In this document: in pieces, positions 29,487-40,184 of the stretch
Layout of the letters: each line of letters starts with the position of its first letter
How positions within the stretch are numbered: the first letter of the stretch is position 1
NCBI GenBank assembly: GCA_947302655.1
Contig: CAMYVW010000001.1
Coordinates: 124,001 to 188,000 of the forward strand
Direction of reading: 5' to 3'
From: an uncultured Mycoplasmatota bacterium
Lineage (GTDB): Bacteria; Bacillota_I; Bacilli_A; RF39; UBA660
DNA length: 64,000 bases
The notes under the pieces: generated by a model
What the model was told of the DNA's origin: nothing
What the model saw: the letters and a program-made list of their open reading frames with translations, nothing else
The model's database searches: none
Position numbers and translations under genes: made by a program

Positions 29487-30434
29487 ATGGCTAAAAAGAA
29501 AGCAAATAATATAGTAATAAGTGATGAAGAATTAACACCTACAACATTAGGTACATATTCTAATAAAGGCAGAAGCCCAATTATTGTATTTTTTATATTA
29601 GCAATATTTTTACTTATAGCTTTTTATATGCCTGACATACAAAAATCTATTAATAAATTTTTAGGAAAAGAATCAAATACAAATAACAATAATACACCAA
29701 GTACTCCTGATACACCGGATACACCAGATACGCCTGATACTCCGGATACTCCAACAGATGAAGAAATAAAATATGATATTTCAACTGAAACTATTATTGA
29801 TGGAGAAAAATTTAGTATTGATAATATAAACTTTAATGCAAGTGTATTAACGTTAAGAGTTGTTCCTAAAACTAGTGTTGATTTAAATTCATATTTTATT
29901 GAATTATATAACGCAGATAATACTTTTTTAGGAAGAGTTAAATTATCTGACGAAACTTTATCTGCTGATAATCCTACAACTTATTATTATAGTGCTCCAG
30001 TTGAATCATCTAAACTTAGTTTAGTTAAAAAAACACTAGATGATTATCCAGAAGTAACTTTATCATATAATGATAAAAACGAAGGAATAATGACATGTAA
30101 AAATGCTTTAGGTGAGGAATATATTTATACATTTGTAGGTAATCAATTATCTAAAATTGTGTACACATTTAAGTATTCATCCAGTGATGAAAATTACGAT
30201 GGAGCATATAATAATTACTTAGAGCTTGATAGTAAATATAAAGCAATAGATAATGTATCGTCATCACTAATTAGTTCTGATAATGGCTTTGATTATACTT
30301 TGAGTTTGAATCTAGATAATGTATCTCAAGAAGATATTAAACAAATTGTGTTTGAAGGTATATATAAGATAAAAACTCAAGCTAAAGAAGTAAAATTTAT
30401 TTCTGAAGCTAAGAACTATACATGTAATTTTTAG
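29487..30434 (+). CDS. Anchored hypothetical protein with PDT-repeat linker
   Basis: One TM then (PDT)n linker; ATG 29487. Confidence 0.65.
   Translation: MAKKKANNIVISDEELTPTTLGTYSNKGRSPIIVFFILAIFLLIAFYMPDIQKSINKFLGKESNTNNNNTPSTPDTPDTPDTPDTPDTPTDEEIKYDISTETIIDGEKFSIDNINFNASVLTLRVVPKTSVDLNSYFIELYNADNTFLGRVKLSDETLSADNPTTYYYSAPVESSKLSLVKKTLDDYPEVTLSYNDKNEGIMTCKNALGEEYIYTFVGNQLSKIVYTFKYSSSDENYDGAYNNYLELDSKYKAIDNVSSSLISSDNGFDYTLSLNLDNVSQEDIKQIVFEGIYKIKTQAKEVKFISEAKNYTCNF
29706..29750 (+). repeat. 9-bp in-frame tandem repeat (PDT)
   Basis: Five degenerate copies of CCKGATACW. Confidence 0.9.
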
Positions 30435-30451
30435 AAAAGAGGAGAAGATCT

Positions 30452-31168
30452 ATGAATAATATCATGATTAATGATTTCGAAGGTCCATTAGATCTTCTTT
30501 TACATTTAGTTAAAACTTCAAAAATGGATATTTATGAAGTTAATATGTCATATATAATTGAAGAGTATTTAAAATATATAAATACTATGCAAGATTTAAA
30601 TATTGATGTTGCAAGTGAATATTTAGTTATGGCTGCAGAACTTATTCATTTAAAAAGTAAGATGTTGATAAATATAGATGATGAAGAGTCAAGTGAAGAT
30701 GATGAATATTCAATATCAAGTGAGGACGAATTAAAAGAAAGATTAATCAATTATGAGAAATATAAAAATTCAACTGAATCTTTTAGACGTCTTGAAGAAA
30801 ATAGAAAAGAATATTTAACAAGATCTCCAGAAAATATTATGGAGTATGCAAAAAATGAATCTTATTCTATGGAACTATCTCTTGATGACTTGATAAGTGC
30901 TTTTCTTGAATATAAGAAGAGATTAGAAAATGAAAAACCTATTGAAACAAAAATTACAAAAAGAGAATTAAGTGTTAAAGATAGAATTAGTTACATTAGA
31001 AATATATTAAAAGAAAAAAAGAAAATTGAATTTACAGAGTTATTTGAATCTTTTTCAAAAGAATATGTTGTTGTAACATTTTTATCAATATTAAATATGA
31101 GCAAAAACAATGAAATTGTGTTATCTCAAAAAGATAATTTCAGTCCCATATTAATTGAAATGAGGTAA
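30452..31168 (+). CDS. scpA: Segregation and condensation protein A
   Basis: FEGPLDLLLHLVKTSKMDIYEV. Confidence 0.95.
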   Translation: MNNIMINDFEGPLDLLLHLVKTSKMDIYEVNMSYIIEEYLKYINTMQDLNIDVASEYLVMAAELIHLKSKMLINIDDEESSEDDEYSISSEDELKERLINYEKYKNSTESFRRLEENRKEYLTRSPENIMEYAKNESYSMELSLDDLISAFLEYKKRLENEKPIETKITKRELSVKDRISYIRNILKEKKKIEFTELFESFSKEYVVVTFLSILNMSKNNEIVLSQKDNFSPILIEMR

Positions 31169-31173
31169 TTTAT

Positions 31174-31746
31174 ATGAACTTAACAGGAGTGGTAGAGGGT
31201 ATTTTATTTGTTGTAGGTGATGAAGGTATTACTCTTCAAGACTTAGCTGATACACTAGAAATAAGTTTAGATGAAACTAAAGCTTTATTAAAAGAACTTC
31301 AAACTGAGTATGAAAAAGATAATAGAGGAATAAGAATCAGTTTTTTAGGTGATGCTTTTAAACTAACAACAAAAAAAGAACACAAAGAGTATTATGAAAA
31401 ACTAGTTGATCAAGGAGAACTAACACCTTTATCTCAAGCTTCTTTAGAGACTCTTGCAATTATTGCATATAATCAACCAATTACAAGAGCGGAAATAGAT
31501 GAATTAAGAGGTGTATCTTCTGCACATATAATTAGAAGACTTGTTGCAAGAAACTTAGTTAAAGCATCGGGAAAAAGTACTCTTCCTGGTAGACCTAACT
31601 TATATGCAACGACATCTGATTTCTTAGATTATTTTGGTTTATCAACTATAAAAGATTTACCAAAACTTGACGATTCACTACCAAGTGAAGCAAAAGAAGA
31701 AAAAGAACTGTTTACTTCTATTTACAAGGAAGATATAGAAAAATAA
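31174..31746 (+). CDS. scpB: Segregation and condensation protein B
   Basis: LSQASLETLAIIAYNQPITRAEIDELRG. Confidence 0.96.
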   Translation: MNLTGVVEGILFVVGDEGITLQDLADTLEISLDETKALLKELQTEYEKDNRGIRISFLGDAFKLTTKKEHKEYYEKLVDQGELTPLSQASLETLAIIAYNQPITRAEIDELRGVSSAHIIRRLVARNLVKASGKSTLPGRPNLYATTSDFLDYFGLSTIKDLPKLDDSLPSEAKEEKELFTSIYKEDIEK

Positions 31747-31774
31747 AGTATTATAATATATAATACTTTTAGAC

Positions 31775-31860
31775 GCCTGCGTGGTGAAATGGTAGACGCG
31801 CTGGACTCAAAATCCAGTGGTAGCAATACCGTGTCGGTTCAAGTCCGACCGCAGGCACCA
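31775..31860 (+). tRNA. tRNA-Leu (CAA)
   Basis: Cloverleaf GCCTGCG/CGCAGGC, anticodon loop CTCAAAA, long variable arm, encoded CCA. Confidence 0.95.
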
Positions 31861-31973
31861 ATAAAAAAAACAAACTAACTTATAAGGTTAGTTTTTTAGT
31901 GTAATATTAATGTAATTAGTATTTACATTAAATGAATTTATTTTTAAAATTATAATAGTAAGGAATTGATATT

Positions 31974-32672
31974 ATGGATAGTGGAAAAGTAATTGTTATT
32001 GAAGGTGCTTGTGATTGTATTGGAAAAACAACTCAAATTAAGTTACTTGAAGAAAAATTTAAAAATGCATCCATAGAATATGTTACTCATCATTTTCCAA
32101 CGAAAGGAAAACCTCAAGCAGAATATGCTGAAAAATATTTAAAAGGCGCATTTGGTCAAAGAAATAAACTTGATCCATTTTTAATAAATAGTTTTTTTAC
32201 TATAGATAGGGCTGTTACATGGAAACAGGACTTAAAAGAAAAATATGATACTGGAAATATTATACTTCTTGATAGATATACTACATCAAGTTTGACTTAT
32301 CAAGGAGCTTTAATAGATGATAAAGATGAAAGAGATAAGTTTCTAGAATATGTTCAAAATCATGAATACAATGTTCTTAGAATTCAAAAACCTGACTTAG
32401 TAATTTTTCTTAAAGCTCCATACGAAGTTGTAAAAATGTTTGAACAAAAAAGAGATTTAATTACTAACAAGAAAAAAGATATTCATGAAAGCGATGATGA
32501 ATATATGAAAAAGGTATATAATTTATCTAATATCATTGCTGAAAAATATGGATGGTCAATAATTGATTATATGGATAATGGTAGAATAAAAACAGAAGAA
32601 GAAATAAACGAAGAAATAACAAATATATTAGAAGAAAAATTAAAATTAAATCTTTCAAAAACACTTAAGTAG
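31974..32672 (+). CDS. Thymidylate kinase-like P-loop kinase
   Basis: VIEGACDCIGKTTQIKLL, LLDRYTTSSLTYQG. Confidence 0.85.
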   Translation: MDSGKVIVIEGACDCIGKTTQIKLLEEKFKNASIEYVTHHFPTKGKPQAEYAEKYLKGAFGQRNKLDPFLINSFFTIDRAVTWKQDLKEKYDTGNIILLDRYTTSSLTYQGALIDDKDERDKFLEYVQNHEYNVLRIQKPDLVIFLKAPYEVVKMFEQKRDLITNKKKDIHESDDEYMKKVYNLSNIIAEKYGWSIIDYMDNGRIKTEEEINEEITNILEEKLKLNLSKTLK

Positions 32673-32735
32673 CACTTAAGTGTTTTTTAATATTATATTT
32701 TTTAATTTTATTCAAATAATACTAATGTGATAAGT

Positions 32736-32933
32736 ATGTTAAAAAATAAAGATTTAGAACTATTAGAAGAATTATTTTTAAGTAATTATTTTTCATATGT
32801 TAATGTAAAAAATATTAAATTAAATAATTCTGATAATACATTAAAAAAACTGCATTCTGATACTATTGATATATTATATGATGCTATGGATACTGTTTTA
32901 GAAATACTTGATATAAGTGGGGCTAATAAATGA
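32736..32933 (+). CDS. Small hypothetical protein
   Basis: ORF overlapping the next small ORF by 4 nt (ATGA). Confidence 0.5.
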   Translation: MLKNKDLELLEELFLSNYFSYVNVKNIKLNNSDNTLKKLHSDTIDILYDAMDTVLEILDISGANK

Positions 32934-33181
32934 AGAGTTCATATATAATATATAATTTGTTAATAAATATAGAAAAAAGCGAGCAAGTTTTAAGTAAAAT
33001 GATTTCTTTTACAGATAATGAAAAAATCTTTAAAAAATTAATTACATTATTAAACGACTTAATAAGTATTAAAAAAAGATTATATTCATATATTAATAGA
33101 GATTTCCCATCTGAAAAAATAAATAAGGCAAAAATTAAAGAAAAATATAATGAATATAAAGATATTATGAGTTTTTTATAA
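32930..33181 (+). CDS. Small hypothetical protein
   Basis: ORF coupled to the previous one. Confidence 0.5.
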   Translation: MKSSYIIYNLLINIEKSEQVLSKMISFTDNEKIFKKLITLLNDLISIKKRLYSYINRDFPSEKINKAKIKEKYNEYKDIMSFL

Positions 33182-33232
33182 AATAACATTTAAAAATGTT
33201 ATTTTTTTATGCTATACTATTAAGGAATTAAT

Positions 33233-33308
33233 TGCCCAGTAGCCAAGCGGTAAGGCATCAGGCTCTGACCCTGACATTCCATAGGTTCGAATCCTATCTG
33301 GGCAACCA
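33233..33308 (+). tRNA. tRNA-Gln (CTG)
   Basis: TGCCCAG/CTGGGCA, anticodon loop CTCTGAC, CCA. Confidence 0.95.
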
Positions 33309-33336
33309 TTTTGTTTTTAAGAAATGAGTGATATAT

Positions 33337-34989
33337 ATGACAAATAAAGACCTAGCAAATATTATATTTCCAAACATAGATAAAACGATTGAAGACTATG
33401 AAAAAATGTATCCTGAAAGAAATATGCCTGAAGGAAGTAAAGTAACTAGATTTGCTCCATCACCAACAGGTTATATGCATTTGGGTGGTTTTTATCAAGC
33501 AATAATTGATTATGTTATAGCTAAAAATTCTAACGGTTTATTTTATCTAAGAATAGAAGATACAGATACTAAAAGAGAAGTTAAAGAAGCCGTAGATTTA
33601 ATCGTTGAATCACTTAATCACTATGGAATTATTCCTGATGAAAGTGAATATAATGGAATAGTTAAAGGCAACTATGGACCTTATTTTCAAAGTGAAAGAA
33701 AAGAGATATATCACACATTTATTAAATATTTAATTGAAATAGGAAGAGCATATCCTTGCTTTTGTACTAGGGAGGACCTAGAAGAACTTAGAAAACACCA
33801 AGAAGAAAGAAAATTTAGAACAGGATATTATGGTAGATATGCTAAATGTAGATTACTTCCTGTTGAAGAAGCTATTAAAAAAATCAAGAACGGTGAAGAA
33901 TATGTTATAAGATTTAAATCTGAAGGAAACTTCGATTTAAAATTTAAAACTGATGATTTAGTCAAAGGAACTCTTGAACTATCACAAAATGATGAAGATT
34001 TCGTTATAATGAAATCTTCAGATAAACTTCCAACTTATCACTTTGCTCATATAGTTGATGATTATTTAATGCATACAACTCATGTTGTAAGAGGTGAAGA
34101 GTGGCTTTCAAGTTTACCAAAACATTTGGAATTATTTAGAGCTTTTGGTTTTAAGGCACCTAAATATGTTCATACACCACTTTTAGTTAAAAAAGATGGA
34201 AATAGTGTTAGAAAGATAAGTAAGAGAAAAGATCCTGAAGCATCAATGACTTATTATAAAGAAAAAGGATATCCAACTGAGGCTGTAGTTGAAGCTTTAA
34301 TGACTATCATTAATTCAAATTATGAAGAATGGCATACTCAAAATCCAGATAAACAATTCTATGATTTTCAATATAGTCCTAAAAAAATGTCTTCTTCAGG
34401 AGCATTCTTTGATTTAGATAAACTTGATAATATTTCAAGAAATATTATTTCAAAAATGACTAAAGATGAAGTTTATGATAACTTATATAAATGGGCTGAT
34501 GAGTATAATAAAGAGTTTGCAAATATTATATCTAAGGACGTTGATTATACTAAATCTATCCTTAATATTGAAAGAGAGCAAAAAAAACCAAGAAAAGATT
34601 ATGCTTATTATTCAGATATAGAAAATCAAATTTGGTATATGTTCCCTGAAATTTTTGATAATCATGAAAAAAATTATGAATGGGGAAAAATAAATAGTAT
34701 TACTGATATAAAAGAAATATTAGAAGAATATTTTAATAATTATTATAATAAAGATGATGATAAAGACACTTGGTTTAGTAAAGTAAAAGAATTATCTGAT
34801 AAATTGGGTTATTGTACTGATATGAAATTATATAAGGAAAATCCTGATAGTTATAAGGGTAGTGTAGCTGATGTATCAACTGTAATAAGAGTTGCTGTAA
34901 CAACTAAATCAATGACCCCTGACTTATATGAAATACTTAGATTACTAAGTAGTGATGAAATTATCAAAAGAATATCTTTAATAAAATAA
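33337..34989 (+). CDS. gltX: Glutamate--tRNA ligase
   Basis: RFAPSPTGYMHLGGF, RKISKRKD (KISKR motif). Confidence 0.95.
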   Translation: MTNKDLANIIFPNIDKTIEDYEKMYPERNMPEGSKVTRFAPSPTGYMHLGGFYQAIIDYVIAKNSNGLFYLRIEDTDTKREVKEAVDLIVESLNHYGIIPDESEYNGIVKGNYGPYFQSERKEIYHTFIKYLIEIGRAYPCFCTREDLEELRKHQEERKFRTGYYGRYAKCRLLPVEEAIKKIKNGEEYVIRFKSEGNFDLKFKTDDLVKGTLELSQNDEDFVIMKSSDKLPTYHFAHIVDDYLMHTTHVVRGEEWLSSLPKHLELFRAFGFKAPKYVHTPLLVKKDGNSVRKISKRKDPEASMTYYKEKGYPTEAVVEALMTIINSNYEEWHTQNPDKQFYDFQYSPKKMSSSGAFFDLDKLDNISRNIISKMTKDEVYDNLYKWADEYNKEFANIISKDVDYTKSILNIEREQKKPRKDYAYYSDIENQIWYMFPEIFDNHEKNYEWGKINSITDIKEILEEYFNNYYNKDDDKDTWFSKVKELSDKLGYCTDMKLYKENPDSYKGSVADVSTVIRVAVTTKSMTPDLYEILRLLSSDEIIKRISLIK

Positions 34990-35142
34990 TGTAACAACTG
35001 TTACATTATTTTTTTATTATACATATCTTATTATATATTCTTAAATTAATATAATTAATTTAAGATAAAAATTATTTAAATTAAGCCTATAATATTTACA
35101 AAAGAATAAAAGTTTAGTAAAATCAATATAGGAAGGAGTAAT

Positions 35143-35478
35143 TTGAAAGTGAAAAAAGCTGCAATTCTAGGACTTGCTAGTTTATTTGTTTTAACTGGAT
35201 GTGGTTCAAACAAACTTACTTGCAAAAATAAAGAAGGAAAAGTTATCGCTACTATAAAAGGTGATAAAGTTTCTAAAATTTCTATGGAAGTAACTGCTGA
35301 TAGCAAAGAGGAAGCTAAAATGGTTTGTGCTTTCTACAAAGGTGCTAAATGTAATGGTAAAAAAGTTACAATTGATGACGCTGCAGATATGTTAGGTTAT
35401 TCAAATAAAACTTTATCTAAACTTAGCAAAGCAGACTTCAAGAAAGCTATGGAAGGTCAAAACTTCAAATGTAACTAA
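35143..35478 (+). CDS. Small lipoprotein
   Basis: Lipobox LFVLTGCGS. Confidence 0.8.
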   Translation: MKVKKAAILGLASLFVLTGCGSNKLTCKNKEGKVIATIKGDKVSKISMEVTADSKEEAKMVCAFYKGAKCNGKKVTIDDAADMLGYSNKTLSKLSKADFKKAMEGQNFKCN

Positions 35479-35551
35479 AAATAAGCGCGAGCTTATTTTT
35501 TTTATCATTTACATTTTACTTATTTTTTAGTAAAATCTACTTATATGTAAT

Positions 35552-35628
35552 GGCCTGTTGGTGAAGTGGTTTAACACATAACCCTCTCAAGGTTACATAC
35601 ATGGGTCCGAATCCCATACAGGTCACCA
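35552..35628 (+). tRNA. tRNA-Glu (CTC), atypical T-loop TCCGAAT
   Basis: GGCCTGT/ACAGGTC acceptor, anticodon loop CTCTCAA, CCA; C at position 55. Confidence 0.88.
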
Positions 35629-35769
35629 ATATTGTTTAAAAAAGCTCCTTAATAGGAGCTTTTTATTATTAATTAATATTTTTAACTTTACATTCATATA
35701 CTATACTATAAAACTATCATAATTTGATTTTAATATAATTTATGTTATAATTTTATTGCACGGAAGGAA

Positions 35770-36303
35770 ATGTGTATGAAAGAATATTATGATATTGTTT
35801 CTAATATTATAACTGATGATAGATTTAAAGAGTTAAAAAAAGATACTCATCATAATACTAATAAATATGACCATTTAATAAGAGTATCTAAACTTTCATA
35901 TAGAATTGCAAAACATACAAAAGCTAATGTTAAAGAAGTAACTACAGCTGGCGTTTTGCATGATTTTTTCCATGGTGGAAGAAAAGATGCACAAGCAAAT
36001 AGTTATCTTAATCATCCGTACACAAGTGCAAAAAATGCTAAAGAGTGTTTTGATATAAATGATAATGAAGCTGAAATAATTAAAACTCACATGTTCCATC
36101 ATACATTCTTTAGATCGTTTTTACCATTTATAAATCCTGATGAGAAAGTTAAAATAAAAGATGGTAAACCAAAAAGTAAAGAAGCATGGATTGTTTGTTT
36201 ATCCGATTTAATGGTATCAGCGTATGAAGGACTACGATTTAATATCGGTGGTAAAATGGCACTTTACATATTATTTATTTGTAATTTTATAAATTTAAGA
36301 TAG
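35770..36303 (+). CDS. HD-domain phosphohydrolase
   Basis: HNTNKYDHLIRVSKLSYRI...GVLHDFFHGG. Confidence 0.8.
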   Translation: MCMKEYYDIVSNIITDDRFKELKKDTHHNTNKYDHLIRVSKLSYRIAKHTKANVKEVTTAGVLHDFFHGGRKDAQANSYLNHPYTSAKNAKECFDINDNEAEIIKTHMFHHTFFRSFLPFINPDEKVKIKDGKPKSKEAWIVCLSDLMVSAYEGLRFNIGGKMALYILFICNFINLR

Positions 36304-36351
36304 AATTTTTATGATTCTATTTTTTTAATGCTTATGTTAAAATATGTATGT

Positions 36352-36428
36352 GTCCCTGTAGCTCAGCTGGATAGAGCGACCCCCTCCTAAGGGGTAGGTC
36401 GGAGGTTCGAATCCCCTCAGGGACGCCA
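36352..36428 (+). tRNA. tRNA-Arg (CCT)
   Basis: GTCCCTG/CAGGGAC, anticodon loop CTCCTAA, CCA. Confidence 0.94.
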
Positions 36429-36525
36429 CTATGTTAAATAATCTGGTACTTAAGTACCAGATTTTTTTTATAATAAAATATCTATAGTTGTAATATGATA
36501 TAATTAAAATAGAGGTGAAGATGTA

Positions 36526-37881
36526 ATGCTTAAAACCGATTCAAGATTAGTTGAAAAAGGAGATACTTTTATTGCTATAAAAAATGTTAATACAGATGGT
36601 CATGACTTTATTGAAAGCGCTATTAAAAACGGAGCAGTGAAAATAATTTGTGAACATGGTAATTATTCTGTTGAAACTCAAATAGTACCGAGTACTAGAA
36701 AGTATTTAGAGGACTATTTATATAATAATTATTATCCTAAATTTAAAGATATGAAATTAATTGGGGTAACAGGAACAAATGGTAAAACAACAACATGTTA
36801 TTTAGTTTATCAAATGCTTAATAAATTAGGCATTAAATGTGCTTATATTGGAACCATTGGTTTCTATTATGGTAATCATAAAGAAGAACTTAATAACACA
36901 ACTCCTGATATAGATATTCTTTATAAAATGTTTACGGAAGCATCTATAAACGATTGCAAATGTATGGTGATGGAAGTTAGTTCTCATGCACTTGATATGA
37001 ATAGAATTCATGGTCTTTTATTTGATGAGGTTGCGTTTACAAATCTAACACAAGACCATTTAGATTATCATAAAACCATTGAAAACTATGCCAATGCAAA
37101 GAAAAAACTATTTTATAAAACTAGAAATGATAAAGTTGCTATTATTAATGGTGATGATCCGATGTTTGAAACATTTATCAATCCAGAAAATAATAATATA
37201 ATTGTTGGTAAAAATTCAAATGACGTTAAAATAATTGATGTAAAATTATCACATCTTGGAACGCATTTTTCATTTAGTTATGATAGTAATATATATAATG
37301 TATCAATTGATATGGTTGGTTTATATAATGTATATAATTACTTAACTGCAGTTATGCTTGTAAATAAACTTGGATTTTCAATCGAAGATATTTTAAATAT
37401 TACACCAGATATTAAAGCACCAAGTGGAAGAATGGAATTAATAAAATATAATACAAATAGCATTTTTATTGATTATGCACATACACCTGATGCTGTTATT
37501 AACGTTTTAAAAAACGCTAATATGTATAAAAAAGGTAAAATTATAACTATTATTGGTTGTGGAGGGGATAGAGATAGAACTAAAAGACCAATAATGGCTG
37601 ATGAAACATTAAAGTACTCTGATTATGCAATTTTCACAAATGATAATCCAAGAACTGAAGATGAAAAACAAATAATGGATGATATGACATCTCATTTAAA
37701 ATCACATAACTTTGAAATTATATATGATCGAGTTGATGCCATAAAGAAAGCTATAGAAATGCTTAGAGAAAAAGACATTTTAATGCTTCTTGGTAAAGGC
37801 CATGAAACATATCAAATTATCGGCAAAGAAAAGATTCATTTTAGTGATAAAGAAGAAGTGCTTAAATGCATAAAAAAATAA
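36526..37881 (+). CDS. murE: UDP-MurNAc-tripeptide ligase MurE (meso-DAP-type DNPR motif)
   Basis: GVTGTNGKTTTCYL, TNDNPRTEDEKQI. Confidence 0.93.
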   Translation: MLKTDSRLVEKGDTFIAIKNVNTDGHDFIESAIKNGAVKIICEHGNYSVETQIVPSTRKYLEDYLYNNYYPKFKDMKLIGVTGTNGKTTTCYLVYQMLNKLGIKCAYIGTIGFYYGNHKEELNNTTPDIDILYKMFTEASINDCKCMVMEVSSHALDMNRIHGLLFDEVAFTNLTQDHLDYHKTIENYANAKKKLFYKTRNDKVAIINGDDPMFETFINPENNNIIVGKNSNDVKIIDVKLSHLGTHFSFSYDSNIYNVSIDMVGLYNVYNYLTAVMLVNKLGFSIEDILNITPDIKAPSGRMELIKYNTNSIFIDYAHTPDAVINVLKNANMYKKGKIITIIGCGGDRDRTKRPIMADETLKYSDYAIFTNDNPRTEDEKQIMDDMTSHLKSHNFEIIYDRVDAIKKAIEMLREKDILMLLGKGHETYQIIGKEKIHFSDKEEVLKCIKK

Positions 37882-37903
37882 AACGTTCTCTTAAGAACGT
37901 TTT
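37880..37903. terminator. Bidirectional terminator between murE and murF
   Basis: AAAACGTTCT ctta AGAACGTTTT between convergent genes. Confidence 0.75.
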
Positions 37904-39251
37904 ATTTAATTGCGTTAAAAATATCAATAAACTTCATTCCGTTAGATGCTTTAATTAATATTACATCATCAACTTTAAGTTCATTTTTTAATTCATTAAT
38001 TGCATCTTCATTACTATCAAATGATAAAATTTTCTTAGCTTTACTATTACTTGCAATATATTTAGCATCATTACCAACTGTTATTAGTATATCTAAATCA
38101 TTAGTATAAGTTCCAACTTCTTCATGGAGTTTTTTAGAAAACTCATTTAATTCAAGCATGTCACCTAGAACAGCAATTTTTCTATTGCCAGGAGTATTTT
38201 TTAATATTTCTAAGCTTGATTTCATTGAATCAACTGATGCATTATAGCAACCATTAATAATTTTATATCCTTTATCTGAATCAATAATATCTATTCTGTT
38301 TTCAGTTAATTTAAAATCTTCAATACCTTTTATAATTTTCTCTGGTTCAATGTTTGTTAAAATACCTACAGCAAACGCAATTAAACTATTATATATAAAT
38401 GCTTTACTAAGTATAGGAATTTGTGCTTTATAAATATTATTTTGATAACAAATATCAAAACAATATTTATTATTAATAATGTTAAGGTTCTTTGCTGTGA
38501 AGTCACTTTCATTATCAATTCCAACTGTTATGATATTTTGAGGTTTATTTAAATAGTAATTATGTAATAAATCATTATCATTATTAATTATTAATTTACC
38601 ACCATCTTCTAAACCGTTTATAATTTCAAGTTTAGCTTTTAAAATATTTTCTCTAGAACCTAAGTTACCAATATGAGCTGTTGTAACATTGGTTATAACA
38701 GCAATATGTGGTTTTGTAATTTTTGATAAATAATCAATTTCACCTAAGTTATTCATACCCATTTCAATTACGGCACATTCTTCATCAGTTAATCTTGTTA
38801 GAGTAAGAGGAAGGCCTATATTGTTATTATAGTTACCAAGGGTTTTTAAAGATTTATATTTAGTTGAAACAACACTATATATCATATCTCTTGTCGATGT
38901 TTTACCAACACTTCCAGTAACAGCAATAAAGGTAGCATTAGAATTATTTCTATAATATTCACCAATTCTTTTAAGAGCTTCTATCGAGTTATTAACTAAA
39001 ATTATAGGTTTAGTAATGTTTTTATCTTCATAAGAACTTTTTTCTATAATAGAGCAGATAGCTCCTTTATTAAAGGCATCTTCATATAATAAGTTTCCAT
39101 CAAAGTTTTCACCTTTAATACCAATATATATTTCACCTGGTTTAATTGTTCTTGTGTCTTTAGAAAAAGAGAAAGAATCATAGTTAACGTCATTATCATT
39201 TAAGAGTTCTCCACTACAAATTTCACATAGTTTTTTAATAGTTAATTTCAT
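37902..39251 (-). CDS. murF: UDP-MurNAc-tripeptide--D-Ala-D-Ala ligase MurF
   Basis: AVTGSVGKTSTRDM, GDMLELNEFSKKLHEEVG. Confidence 0.95.
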   Translation of the reverse strand: MKLTIKKLCEICSGELLNDNDVNYDSFSFSKDTRTIKPGEIYIGIKGENFDGNLLYEDAFNKGAICSIIEKSSYEDKNITKPIILVNNSIEALKRIGEYYRNNSNATFIAVTGSVGKTSTRDMIYSVVSTKYKSLKTLGNYNNNIGLPLTLTRLTDEECAVIEMGMNNLGEIDYLSKITKPHIAVITNVTTAHIGNLGSRENILKAKLEIINGLEDGGKLIINNDNDLLHNYYLNKPQNIITVGIDNESDFTAKNLNIINNKYCFDICYQNNIYKAQIPILSKAFIYNSLIAFAVGILTNIEPEKIIKGIEDFKLTENRIDIIDSDKGYKIINGCYNASVDSMKSSLEILKNTPGNRKIAVLGDMLELNEFSKKLHEEVGTYTNDLDILITVGNDAKYIASNSKAKKILSFDSNEDAINELKNELKVDDVILIKASNGMKFIDIFNAIK

Positions 39252-39398
39252 ATTGCCTCCATAAACATTATATTATTTATATTAAAAATTGTCTAAATAA
39301 TTATTATAAATAGTGTTAAATATGAGTTATTTTAGATGATTATTAATATAATATGGTATAATGAACTTGAAAAAGATGAATTATAACTTGGAGGCTAT

Positions 39399-40097
39399 AT
39401 GAATACATTTTATAACTATGTATTATATTTTATTATATATTCATTAGTTGGATGGCTTATAGAAGTATTACTTAAATTTATTGACGATAAAAAATTTGTT
39501 AATAGAGGTTTTTTACTTGGGCCGATATGTCCTATATATGGATATGGTGTACTTTTAATAATATTATTAATTGGATGTAATGATAATGATCTTTTAAGTA
39601 TCTTTCTTAAATCTATATTTATATGTTCTGTACTTGAGTATTTTACATCATTTATTATGGAAAAACTTTTTAAAGCAAGATGGTGGGATTATTCTCAAAA
39701 AAGATTTAATATTAATGGAAGAATATGTTTAGAAACAATGCTTCCATTTGGTATTGGCGCAACCTTAATTTTATATAGTATACATCCTAAAATAATATAT
39801 TTAGTTGGACTTATTCCAAACAGAATTAAAGCTACTTTAGCAGTTACATTATTAGTTTTATATTTAGTAGATAACTTTATTTCAATGAGAGTAATGAATA
39901 AGATTAAGTCACAAATTAAAAAGGAAAAAGCTGATAATACAACGGCAATAAAAAGTAAGGTCATTGAATGGATTGATAATAATTCATTTTGGTACAAACA
40001 TATTAAAAATGCGTTCCCTAAGTTTAGAATAATGGAACGAGTTAAAAAATTAAAACAAGTTATAATTCGTGATTCTAAGGATAATAACAACGATTAA
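39399..40097 (+). CDS. CmpB-type putative ABC transporter permease family protein
   Basis: YFIIYSLVGWLIEVLLKF...NRGFLLGPICPIYGYGVLLI. Confidence 0.75.
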   Translation: MNTFYNYVLYFIIYSLVGWLIEVLLKFIDDKKFVNRGFLLGPICPIYGYGVLLIILLIGCNDNDLLSIFLKSIFICSVLEYFTSFIMEKLFKARWWDYSQKRFNINGRICLETMLPFGIGATLILYSIHPKIIYLVGLIPNRIKATLAVTLLVLYLVDNFISMRVMNKIKSQIKKEKADNTTAIKSKVIEWIDNNSFWYKHIKNAFPKFRIMERVKKLKQVIIRDSKDNNND

Positions 40098-40184
40098 AAT
40101 AAATGTAAATGTTTAATAAAGGTAGTGTAAACTACCTTTATTTATATTATAATATAATTGTAAACAAATAAGGAGTGATGAAAA

